Positions 57,124 to 64,000 of a DNA stretch of 64,000 nt are shown one piece after another. The DNA is taken from assembly GCA_963713355.1 (NCBI GenBank), contig CAVQLK010000008.1, positions 186,001-250,000 on the forward strand. The letters are read 5' to 3'. A program made the translations under genes and the position numbers. The stretch's first letter is position 1, and the number at the start of each line of letters is the position of its first letter. The notes beneath the pieces were generated by a model that saw only the letters and a list, made by a program, of their open reading frames with translations, did not search any database and was not told where the DNA came from. The stretch comes from FEN-1219 sp963713355 (GTDB lineage Bacteria; Pseudomonadota; Gammaproteobacteria; Steroidobacterales; Rariloculaceae).

Positions 57124-57860
57124 TGCTTCGCCTGCCAGACGGCCTTGCCGACGAAGAACGGTCCCAAGCTGTCGAGGTACTGCGCCGTCTGCTCGGTCTT
57201 GCGCATCTCCTGCACGACGGCCGACAACGGGTGCAGATTCGGTCCGAGCAGCCCGACGATGAAGTCGTTGTCGTTCTTGTCGAGGCCGTGGCAAGCGAGG
57301 CGCACGTCGGCGGCGTGCCCGCCGGCGCCGTAGCGTTTCGCTAGCGAGCCGTGCTCGGCGAGAATGCGGCGCTGGTGATCGGCTGGCAAAGTCTGGAACT
57401 TCTTCGAGCGCTGCAGCGGATACCAAACGGCCCAGCGATTGGCCGGGTTCAGGAGCTTCGAGCGAGGCTTCGTGAACAACGTGTCCGTCAGGTCCGGCTC
57501 GTAGCCGATCGAATACGTGCGGCCCAGCATGTCGAACTCGGGCTTGTGCGTCAGCGACGCGAACGGCTTGCGATTCAGCAGCGAGCGCAGCGTCGTGACG
57601 AAATATTCGGGATCCTCGGCTGTCGCAATGAGGCCGATGCCCTGCGGGTCGTTGGCGTCGAGATAGAGCGCGCCGTCGACGCCGTCCGCGGCGAGCGCCG
57701 ATATGGCGGCATCGGGTTCCGCGCAACCGCCGAACGCCGTGAACTTCATGAAGAGGCGCCGGTCGAGCGACGTCACTTGGCCGCCGCGGCGGCCTTTCTC
57801 TGCGAGGTCGAGCGGTTGCGCGTCGTCGGCCGCATCGTTAGCGGTGGGTCTCTCGCTCAT
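57120..57860 (-). CDS. hemQ: HemQ/chlorite-dismutase family, probable coproheme decarboxylase
   Basis: 246 aa from the ATG at 57860 with GGAGG 5 bases upstream. Two ferredoxin-like halves: DRRLFMKFTAFGGCAEP and, in the second, WAVWYPLQRSKKFQTLPADH with Tyr147 (the position of the reactive tyrosine in HemQ). Then come RRILAEHGSLAKRYGAGGHA with the likely haem ligand His170 and EMRKTEQTAQYLDSLGPFFV. HemQ oxidatively decarboxylates coproheme to haem. The neighbours hemE and hemH fit this role. True chlorite dismutase activity is less likely because the context is biosynthetic. Confidence 0.85.
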   Translation of the reverse strand: MSERPTANDAADDAQPLDLAEKGRRGGQVTSLDRRLFMKFTAFGGCAEPDAAISALAADGVDGALYLDANDPQGIGLIATAEDPEYFVTTLRSLLNRKPFASLTHKPEFDMLGRTYSIGYEPDLTDTLFTKPRSKLLNPANRWAVWYPLQRSKKFQTLPADHQRRILAEHGSLAKRYGAGGHAADVRLACHGLDKNDNDFIVGLLGPNLHPLSAVVQEMRKTEQTAQYLDSLGPFFVGKAVWQAKQ

Positions 57861-58885
57861 GGTTCCTCCGAATGCACGGCGTCGACGAGCGCTGCGACGC
57901 TCGCGAGCGGGGTTTGCGGCAGGATACCGTGTCCCAAGTTCACGATATGGCCGCGCGAGGGGGTTTCCGCCAGCAGCTCGCGAGCGGCGGCGCGCGTCGC
58001 CTCGGGCCCGGCCGTCAGGATCGCGGGCTCGAGATTGCCTTGCACGGCGCGTTCCGGGTAACGCTTCGCGAGGTCGGGCAAGTCGATGCGCCAGTCGACG
58101 CCGAGCACCTCCGCGGGCAGGCTCGCGTAGGCGTCCATCAGATGCGGCGCGTTTTGCAAGAACAGAATGCGCGGCACGCGGGTCTTGCCGACGGCCTCGA
58201 GCAAAGCCTGCAGGTGCGGGCGGATCAGCCGTTCCCAGCTCGCGCGCGACAGGAGGCCGGCCCACGAGTCGAAGATCTGCACCGCGTCCGCGCCTGCGGC
58301 CACCTGCTGCTTGAGATATTCAGCCATGAGGCTCGACAGCCGCGCGAGCAGCGCGTCGAGAAGCTTCGGCTCGGCGGCGGCGAACGCGCGCAGCGTCGGA
58401 AAGTCCTTCGTGCCCTTGCCTTCGACGAGGTACGCCGCGAGCGTCCAGGGCGCGCCGCAGAAGCCGAGCAGCGCCTTATCTCTAGGCAATGCGGCTCGTG
58501 TGAGCTTCAGCGCCTGAATTACCTCGGGCGCGATCTCGGCGGGGGTGGGGTGCAGCAGGCGCTCGATCGCCGTCGCGTCGCGGATCGGCTTCGCGACGAC
58601 GGGGCCGGGATCGAACTCGAACTCGATCCCGAGCGACGGCACGGGGCTCATGATGTCGGCGAATACGATCGCCGCGTCGAGCGGAAAGCGCTTCAGCGGC
58701 ATCAGAGTGACCTCGGCCGCGAGCTCGGCCTCGCCGGCGAGCTCCTTGAAGCTGTGCTTCGCGCGAAACGCGCGGTACTCCGGCAGATAACGGCCGGCCT
58801 GGCGCATGATCCAGAGCGGCCGGCGCGGCACGGCTTCGCGCCGAATCGCTTGCAGCAGAAGCTTGTCGTTGGATGGCGGCATCAT
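57857..58885 (-). CDS. hemE: Uroporphyrinogen decarboxylase
   Basis: 342 aa. Removes four carboxylates from uroporphyrinogen III to give coproporphyrinogen III. Signatures are PLWIMRQAGRYLPEYRAFRA with the substrate-holding Arg residues, the conserved Asp in AIVFADIMSPV, GFCGAPWTLAAYLVEGKGT, and HIVNLGHGILPQTP. It starts 8 bases after the response regulator and overlaps hemQ by ATGA, so its product feeds the following two genes. Confidence 0.96.
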   Translation of the reverse strand: MMPPSNDKLLLQAIRREAVPRRPLWIMRQAGRYLPEYRAFRAKHSFKELAGEAELAAEVTLMPLKRFPLDAAIVFADIMSPVPSLGIEFEFDPGPVVAKPIRDATAIERLLHPTPAEIAPEVIQALKLTRAALPRDKALLGFCGAPWTLAAYLVEGKGTKDFPTLRAFAAAEPKLLDALLARLSSLMAEYLKQQVAAGADAVQIFDSWAGLLSRASWERLIRPHLQALLEAVGKTRVPRILFLQNAPHLMDAYASLPAEVLGVDWRIDLPDLAKRYPERAVQGNLEPAILTAGPEATRAAARELLAETPSRGHIVNLGHGILPQTPLASVAALVDAVHSEEP

Positions 58886-58893
58886 GTGGCTGC

Positions 58894-59628
58894 TCAGTGG
58901 CTAGGCTCGTTGGGCGGCGCGTCGCTCGATTGCGGTTCTGCCGTGAAGCGGTAGCCGACGCCGCGCACGGTATGAAAATGCGCCGGAGCTTCCGGATTGC
59001 GCTCGAAGCGCTTGCGCAGGCGCACGATGAAGTTGTCGATCGTGCGCGTCGATGGAAATACCTCGTACCCCCAGACGCGATCGAGGATTTCCTCGCGCGT
59101 CACGATGTGGCCGGGCTGGTCGGCCAGCGCTCGCAAGATCATCGCTTCCTTGTGCGTCAGCGAGTGCTCCGAGCCGTCCCAGGCGCGCGCCTCGTAGGTC
59201 TTGAAGTCGATGCGATTGCCGCCGAACTCGAGCGACGCACCGCTGCCTTGATACCACGAGCTGCGCCGCAGGATCGCAGCGACTCGTAGCAGCAGCTCCT
59301 TCAAGTGGAATGGCTTCGGCAGGTAGTCGTCGCCGCCGGCCTCGAAGCCGCGCACGCGGTCCTCCGCCGCGCCTTTGACCGTCAGGAAGAGCACGGGCGT
59401 CTGGATGCCGTCGCGGCGCAGCTGCGCGCAGAGCTCGAGCCCGTCCATGTTCGGCATCATGACGTCGAGCACGACGAGGTCGAACGGCTGGGCGCGCAAA
59501 CGTGCAAGCCCCGCCGCGCCGTCGTGCGCTACGTCGGCTTGATAGCCTTCCGCTTCGAGGTTCTCGCGGATCCCGGCCGCGAGATGCGTCTCGTCGTCGA
59601 CAACGAGAATGCGCGCCGGCGTCTTCAT
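58894..59628 (-). CDS. OmpR-family response regulator inside the haem operon
   Basis: 244 aa. Receiver with VDDE pocket, Asp55 (LVVLDVMMPN), Thr in FLTVKGA and Lys in YLPKPFH. The winged-helix output domain is about 135-235 (SLTHKEAMILRALADQPGHI, RTIDNFIVRLRKRFERN, FHTVRGVGYRF). It overlaps the kinase stop by 4 bases and is followed after 8 bases by hemE. It probably controls the haem genes, itself, or haem-linked respiration. The target sites are not identified. Confidence 0.93.
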   Translation of the reverse strand: MKTPARILVVDDETHLAAGIRENLEAEGYQADVAHDGAAGLARLRAQPFDLVVLDVMMPNMDGLELCAQLRRDGIQTPVLFLTVKGAAEDRVRGFEAGGDDYLPKPFHLKELLLRVAAILRRSSWYQGSGASLEFGGNRIDFKTYEARAWDGSEHSLTHKEAMILRALADQPGHIVTREEILDRVWGYEVFPSTRTIDNFIVRLRKRFERNPEAPAHFHTVRGVGYRFTAEPQSSDAPPNEPSH

Positions 59629-60584
59629 GGCGCGGCCCCGGCCGGCCAGCGCATGGAGACGGTGGCTCCGGATCCCAAGCCCGCGCTTTCTGCGTGCACG
59701 GTGCCGCCCGAAAGCTCGACCAAGCGCTTAACGATGTAGAGCCCGAGCCCCGTTCCCGGCGTCGCGCGGCGCAGCTCGTCGCCGAGCCGGTGGAATTTCT
59801 CGAAGATCATCGCCGCATCCTCGGGCGGGAAACCCAAGCCGTCGTCGGTGACGGCGAGCACGATGCTGCCGGCGTCGCGCCTGCCTTCGACGCGGATCGA
59901 GCGGCTCTTGGCCGCGACACACGATTTCAGCGCGTTGTCGAGCAGGTTGCGCAGGCCCGTCTCGACGACGAGGGGGTCCACGTTCAGCGCCAGGTCTTGC
60001 GGCACCGTGCGCGCCAACACGATGCCGCTCGCCTGCGCCCGTTCGGCGATCGCAGCGACGGCCGCGTCCGTCGCGGCGTCGAGATTCGTCAGCTGCGGCG
60101 TCAAGCGCTGGCGGCCTTCCTCGAGTCGCGTCGTATCGAGCAAGTTGTCGATCATGCGTAGGAGACGCTCGCCGTCCTCGAGAATGCGCCGGCCGAGCCG
60201 CTGGCCGTCGTCGTCGCGCGAGCGCAGCACGAGCGTCTCGGCCGCGAGCTGAATGCTCGCGAGCGGGCTCTTGAACTCGTGCGATACGGCGGCGAGGAAG
60301 TTCTGCTGCCGGCGCCGCAGCTCGGCGTCATGGCGCAGCGTGCGCGTCAGCACGGCCATGCCGCCGATCAGCACGACGAGGAAGAAGCCGCCCTCCCAGA
60401 GCACGCGGTTGATGCGCGCGTCGCTGTCTTCGGCGACGGCCGGATCGTTCGGAAAGCGTTGCTCGACGCTGCGCACGTAACGCACGTGGTCGTACATCAA
60501 CCAGCCGACCGTGGCGGCCGAGATCGACAGCAGCGCCAAGAAGACGATCTGCATGAACTGGGTCGGATCGCGTCTTACCGTCAT
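59625..60584 (-). CDS. Membrane sensor histidine kinase inside the haem operon
   Basis: 319 aa from the ATG at 60584. Two membrane helices (about 11-30 and 63-81) enclose a short periplasmic loop of about 32 residues (YDHVRYVRSVEQRFPNDPAV). HisKA has His102 in AAVSHEFKSPLASI. The ATPase has N box LRNLLDNALKSC and G boxes DDGLGFP and GTGLGLYIVKRL. The loop is too small for a folded ligand domain, so sensing within the membrane or at its surface is likely. It starts 19 bases after hemL. Confidence 0.92.
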   Translation of the reverse strand: MTVRRDPTQFMQIVFLALLSISAATVGWLMYDHVRYVRSVEQRFPNDPAVAEDSDARINRVLWEGGFFLVVLIGGMAVLTRTLRHDAELRRRQQNFLAAVSHEFKSPLASIQLAAETLVLRSRDDDGQRLGRRILEDGERLLRMIDNLLDTTRLEEGRQRLTPQLTNLDAATDAAVAAIAERAQASGIVLARTVPQDLALNVDPLVVETGLRNLLDNALKSCVAAKSRSIRVEGRRDAGSIVLAVTDDGLGFPPEDAAMIFEKFHRLGDELRRATPGTGLGLYIVKRLVELSGGTVHAESAGLGSGATVSMRWPAGAAP

Positions 60585-60603
60585 GGCCTTCGCTTCGATT
60601 GCG

Positions 60604-61941
60604 CTACTCGGACTCTTCGGACTCTGCCGCCAACGCGCCGAGCGCTGCGCGCAGCCCTTCGGCCAGCCTATCGATGTCGCGGCGCGTGTGCGCGAGCGAC
60701 AGGAACGCAATCTCGAACGCCGAAGGCGCGAGCGCGATGCCTTGATCGAGCAGTGAGTGAAAGATGCGCGCGTAGACCTTGGCCGCACCCGCATCGAGCG
60801 CCTCGGCCGAGCGCGGCGCCTCGCGCGTGTTCCACGCGATCCAGAACATCGACCCCTGGCGAACCAGAGTCGCGGGCAGCGGCGCTTCCTCTACGACGGT
60901 GGTCAGCGTTTGCTCGAGATATGCGCCGAGCGCCTCGAGGCGCTTCCAGCCGTCCTCCTTTTGCAGCACGCGCAGCGTCGTGAGGCCGGCCGTCATTGCG
61001 ACGGGATTGCCCGACAACGTGCCCGCTTGGTAGACGCCGCCTTCGGGCGAAAGGTGCTTCATGATCTTGCGCGGCCCCGCAAAGCCGCCGACGGGCATGC
61101 CGCCGCCGATGACTTTGCCGAACGTCGCGAGGTCGGGCTTGATCGCGTAATGCGCTGCGGCGCCGCCGGGGCCGAGCCTGAAGCCGCTGATGACCTCGTC
61201 GAAGATCAACAGCGCGCCGTGCTTCGTGCACAACGCGCGCAGCGCTTTCAAGAATTCAGGCCGTTGCAGCAGCAGCCCGTTGTTGGCGGGCACGGGCTCG
61301 ATGATGACGGCAGCGATGCGGTCGCCCTCGGCCGCGAACAGCTTCTCGGCCGCCTCGGTGTCGTCGAGCGGCAGCACGCGCGTCAGTGCCGCGAGCTCCT
61401 TAGGCACGCCCTGCGACGACGGTTGACCGAACGTCGCGAGCCCTGAGCCCGCGGCGACGAGCAAGTAGTCGACGTGGCCGTGATAGCAGCCCGAGAATTT
61501 CACGACGAGATCGCGGCCCGTCGCGCCGCGGGCGAGGCGCACGGCGCTCATGACGGCCTCCGTTCCGGAGGACACGAACCGCACCTGCTCGACGCCGGGA
61601 TAGGCCGCGACGACCTCTTCCGCGAGCTCGATCTCGGGCTGGCACGGTGCGCCGTAGGACATTCCTCGCCTGCAAGCCGCTTCGACGGCGGCGACGATCT
61701 TCGCGTGCGCATGGCCGAGGATCAGGGGGCCCCATGAGCCGACGAAGTCGAGGTACTCGCGGCCGTCGGAATCCGTGATGACGGCGCCCAAAGCCGAGCG
61801 AATCACGAGCGGTGTGCCGCCGACGCTGCCGAACGCACGCACGGGCGAGCTCACGCCGCCCGGCGTGACCTTCTTCGCGCGCTCGAACCACGCGTCGCTC
61901 TGCTGCCTCTTATTTGTGGAGGCGCCTTTTGCCTCGTCCAT
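60604..61941 (-). CDS. hemL: Glutamate-1-semialdehyde 2,1-aminomutase
   Basis: 445 aa from the ATG at 61941; a GTG four codons earlier is possible. PLP enzyme making 5-aminolevulinate from glutamate semialdehyde. It shows VTPGGVSSPVRAF, ILGHAHAKIV, VRFVSSGTEAVMSAVRLARG and LLIFDEVISGFRLGPGG. The PLP lysine is in LATFGKVIGGGMPVGGFAG. It starts 2 bases after the hemB stop, so precursor-forming and -using enzymes are co-expressed. hemA is not in the window. Confidence 0.96.
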   Translation of the reverse strand: MDEAKGASTNKRQQSDAWFERAKKVTPGGVSSPVRAFGSVGGTPLVIRSALGAVITDSDGREYLDFVGSWGPLILGHAHAKIVAAVEAACRRGMSYGAPCQPEIELAEEVVAAYPGVEQVRFVSSGTEAVMSAVRLARGATGRDLVVKFSGCYHGHVDYLLVAAGSGLATFGQPSSQGVPKELAALTRVLPLDDTEAAEKLFAAEGDRIAAVIIEPVPANNGLLLQRPEFLKALRALCTKHGALLIFDEVISGFRLGPGGAAAHYAIKPDLATFGKVIGGGMPVGGFAGPRKIMKHLSPEGGVYQAGTLSGNPVAMTAGLTTLRVLQKEDGWKRLEALGAYLEQTLTTVVEEAPLPATLVRQGSMFWIAWNTREAPRSAEALDAGAAKVYARIFHSLLDQGIALAPSAFEIAFLSLAHTRRDIDRLAEGLRAALGALAAESEESE

Positions 61942-61943
61942 CG

Positions 61944-62944
61944 TTATAGCCACTTTCCCTTCAGCGCGTCCCGCGCGTGATACGTGATGATCTGATCGGC
62001 ACCGGCGCGCCGAATCGCGAGCAGGTTCTCGCGCACGATGCGCGCTTCGTCGAGCCAGCCGTTCGCAGCGGCCGCTTTGACGGCCGAATATTCCCCGAGA
62101 CGTTGTAGGCCGACAGCGGCAAGCGGCTCGCTTCGCGAACCGCGCGGACCACGTCGAGATACGGCAATGCCGGCTTTACCATGAGCCAATCGGCTCCTTC
62201 CTCGACATCGAGCAGCGCTTCGCGAACGGCTTCGCGCGGATTGCGGAAGTCCATCTGGTAGCTCTGCCGGTCGCCGCTCGACGGCGTCGAATCGGCTGCT
62301 TCACGGAACGGGCCGTAATAAGCCGACGCGAACTTGACGGCGTACGACATGAGCGCGGTGTCCGTGAACCCGGCATCGTCGAGCGCGTCGCGAATCGCGG
62401 CCACGCGGCCGTCCATCATGTCGGACGGCGCGACGACGTCGGCGCCGGCGCGCGCGTGGCTCACGGCCATCGCGACGAGCGGCACGAGCGACGCGTCGTT
62501 CAGCACGCGGCCCTCGTCGAGCACGCCGCAGTGGCCGTGATCCGTGTACGCGCAGAGACAAACGTCGGTCATGACGACGAGCTCGTCGCCGAACTCGCGT
62601 TTCAAGCGCTCGCAGGTCCTTTGAACGGCGCCATCGGCCGCTGCGGCCGCCGCGCCGTCGGGCGTCTTGCCGCCGTGCTCGGGATGTCCGAACAGCAGCA
62701 CGGCACGGATACCGAGCGTCAGGTCGTTGCCGATTTGCTTCACGACGTTCTCGAGACCGTGTTGCGCAATGCCGGGCATCGACGAGATCGGCTCGTTGGC
62801 TCTTTTCGCCGGCAGCACGAAGTGCGGCATGATCAGCTGCTCGGCGCCGACGGTCGTCTCGGCGACGAGATTGCGCAACACGCGCGTGCGGCGCAGCCGC
62901 CGCAGGCGTGTGCGGCCCGGTGTAGTCACGATCAGCTCCGCCAT
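61944..62944 (-). CDS. hemB: Porphobilinogen synthase (delta-aminolevulinate dehydratase), one apparent frameshift
   Basis: About 333 aa when joined. Zinc-type metal site: DVCLCAYTDHGHCGVLD. Active-site lysines are in MSYAVKFASAYYGPF and WLMVKPALPYLD. The main frame runs from 62944 to about 62095 (SRLPLSAYNVSG) and the rest (EYSAVKAAAANGWLDEARIV, ending DALKGKWL) is in another frame to 61944. One base is missing in TCGGGG-AATATT (plus strand 62091-62097). The gene is essential in haem makers and both parts are perfectly conserved, so a sequence error is far more likely than loss. It overlaps hemD by 13 bases. Confidence 0.9.
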
Positions 62945-63678
62945 TGCATGGCCTCCAAAATTCCATCGAAGCTCGGCTCCCGCGCCTCGGCCGTCACGGG
63001 AAGCCCCGCACGGCGCGCGGCGGCCGTCGTAGACGGCCCGATCGTGTAGAAGCTGACCGGCGCGTCGATTTCGACCTGATGCACGAACCCCGTGACGGCC
63101 GACGGGCTCGCGAGCACGACATTATCTACGCGCAGCGTCGACAACGGGCGCCGCGGCTCCACGGCCGGCGCGGGCACGGTCCTATAGACCTCGAGCCTAG
63201 TGCATGTTGCGCCGGCCGCCTCGAGCGTGCGCTCGAGCGTATCGCCGGCGTTCTCGGCGACGGCCAGTAGCACGCGCGGATGCAGTATCAGCTCGCCGAG
63301 ATCGGCGAGCATGGCGCCGAGCGCCGCGGCGGTTCCGCTCCCGACGACGTCGACACGGCCAAGCTCCGATTTGGCTGCCTCGGCCGTCGCCGCGCCGACG
63401 ACGGCTATGCGGCACTGCGACGGCAGCGCGGGCGGCCCGAGCGCGACGAAAGCCTCGACGCCGCGGCGCGACGTGAACACGAGCCAATCGCTGCTCGGCA
63501 CGGCCACCGCGAGCGCCGCTTTCGACTCCGGCGTCGCTATCGGTTCGCAGCGAATGCACGGCAGCGCAACCGAGTCCGCGCCGTGGCGCGCGAGCCGCTC
63601 GGCCCACTCGGCGCAATCTTCCTCGCTGCGCGTGAGCAAGACGCGGCGGACTGCGGCGCTCGCGGTAGGCAAAGTCAT
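62932..63678 (-). CDS. hemD: Uroporphyrinogen-III synthase
   Basis: 248 aa, low-conservation family. Recognised from RRVLLTRSEEDCAEWAERLA at the start, DWLVFTSRRGVEAFVAL, AVVGAATAEAAKSELGRVDV, VLLAVAENAGDTLERTLEAA, CTRLEVYRTVPAP and YTIGPSTTAAARRAG. The position between hemC (ATGA overlap) and hemB fixes it. Closes hydroxymethylbilane into uroporphyrinogen III with ring D inversion. Confidence 0.9.
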   Translation of the reverse strand: MTLPTASAAVRRVLLTRSEEDCAEWAERLARHGADSVALPCIRCEPIATPESKAALAVAVPSSDWLVFTSRRGVEAFVALGPPALPSQCRIAVVGAATAEAAKSELGRVDVVGSGTAAALGAMLADLGELILHPRVLLAVAENAGDTLERTLEAAGATCTRLEVYRTVPAPAVEPRRPLSTLRVDNVVLASPSAVTGFVHQVEIDAPVSFYTIGPSTTAAARRAGLPVTAEAREPSFDGILEAMQWRS

Positions 63679-64000
63679 GGGAGCACCGCGTCGAGCGCGG
63701 CCCAGGCAGCGGCGCCGAGCGTTCCTGAATTCGCGTCTTCGACCCGCGCTACGCGCACGGCGCCTGCGCGTTCGAGCATCGCAACCAGCTGTGCTTGCCG
63801 CTGGCGGCAAAGCAGTACGCGCCGAACGCGACGTCACAGCCTCCTTCGGCGCGCGCGAGGGCGTCGCGCTCGGCGGCGACGGCCGCGCGGCTCGGCACGT
63901 GATCGATCTTCGCGAGCGCCGCGAGCACGCGCGCGTCGTCGCGGCGGCATTGCAACGCGAGCGCGCCTTGGGCCGGCGCCGATACGAACCGCGCCGGATC
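63675..64000 (-). CDS. hemC: Hydroxymethylbilane synthase, C-terminal part (cut by window end), apparent frameshift
   Basis: Only the end of the gene is in the window. The frame entering from the edge reads DPARFVSAPAQGALALQCRR and AEGGCDVAFGAYC, with the dipyrromethane cofactor Cys in GGC. It then stops out of frame, while QLVAMLERAGAVRVARVEDA and AAAWAALDAVLP continue in another frame to the TGA at 63675. One base is missing between about 63794 and 63820 (for example AAG-GCA read as AAGCA). Polymerises four porphobilinogens. A sequence error is likely because hemC is essential for this pathway. Confidence 0.85.

Noticed and set aside
57120..57860. True chlorite dismutase
   Set aside because: No chlorate or perchlorate genes are nearby, while hemE and hemH overlap the gene on both sides.
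61944..62944. Programmed frameshift in hemB
   Set aside because: No slippery heptamer with a downstream structure is evident, and several other genes in the window show a similar base loss; an error is simpler.

Overview
The window is about 64 kb of GC-rich DNA (roughly two thirds G+C) from the chromosome of a Gram-negative bacterium, most likely a gammaproteobacterium of the Steroidobacter/Nevskia/Xanthomonas side. The evidence is bamD, many outer-membrane barrels and signal peptides, the recA-recX-alaS-csrA-tRNA-Ser order, CysB/CysG and PAPS-type CysH. Genes are dense and often overlap by 4 bases (ATGA/GTGA). No prophage, integrase, CRISPR array or intact insertion sequence was seen.

Layout. 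0-9.6 kb is core housekeeping: nadE (cut by the window edge), bamD, rluD-pgeF-clpB, an FmdB-like zinc ribbon protein, aspS, nudB and a lipase-like hydrolase. 9.9-14.8 kb is accessory envelope material: a secreted protein ending in LPRTA + membrane helix + basic tail, convergent with a class D-like sortase, then a lone receiver protein, a secreted HAD phosphatase, a frameshifted DUF3313-like gene and two small secreted proteins. 14.9-20.7 kb is a four-gene unit of envelope hydrolases (two patatins, an outer-membrane barrel, a membrane-anchored alpha/beta hydrolase). 20.7-28.3 kb is a mix of transporter, barrel, DUF and formylglycine-generating-enzyme genes. 28.3-40.7 kb holds mutS, a sigma factor/membrane regulator/secretin-domain operon, a glycosyltransferase, pncC, thpR, recA (with a LexA box), recX, alaS, csrA and tRNA-Ser(GCU). 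40.8-54.5 kb has a large ABC-type permease, the sulfur genes cysG-cysK/cysB and cysH, a CadC-like regulator and a receiver/PAS-GAF histidine kinase pair.

54.7-64 kb is the most interesting part. Ten genes lie head to tail on the minus strand: hemC-hemD-hemB-hemL-histidine kinase-response regulator-hemE-hemQ-hemH-FAD oxidase, mostly overlapping or a few bases apart. They cover tetrapyrrole synthesis from glutamate semialdehyde to haem. The last steps look like the coproporphyrin-dependent branch of Actinobacteria and other non-proteobacterial phyla (HemQ/chlorite-dismutase family plus actinobacterial-type ferrochelatase), not the protoporphyrin branch expected in Proteobacteria. A complete two-component system sits inside the operon.

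Seven reading-frame breaks occur in otherwise well-conserved genes (two in one gene), including the essential hemB and hemC. Six fit the loss of a single base, mostly a G beside AA on the coding strand, so base-calling or assembly error is more likely than real decay.
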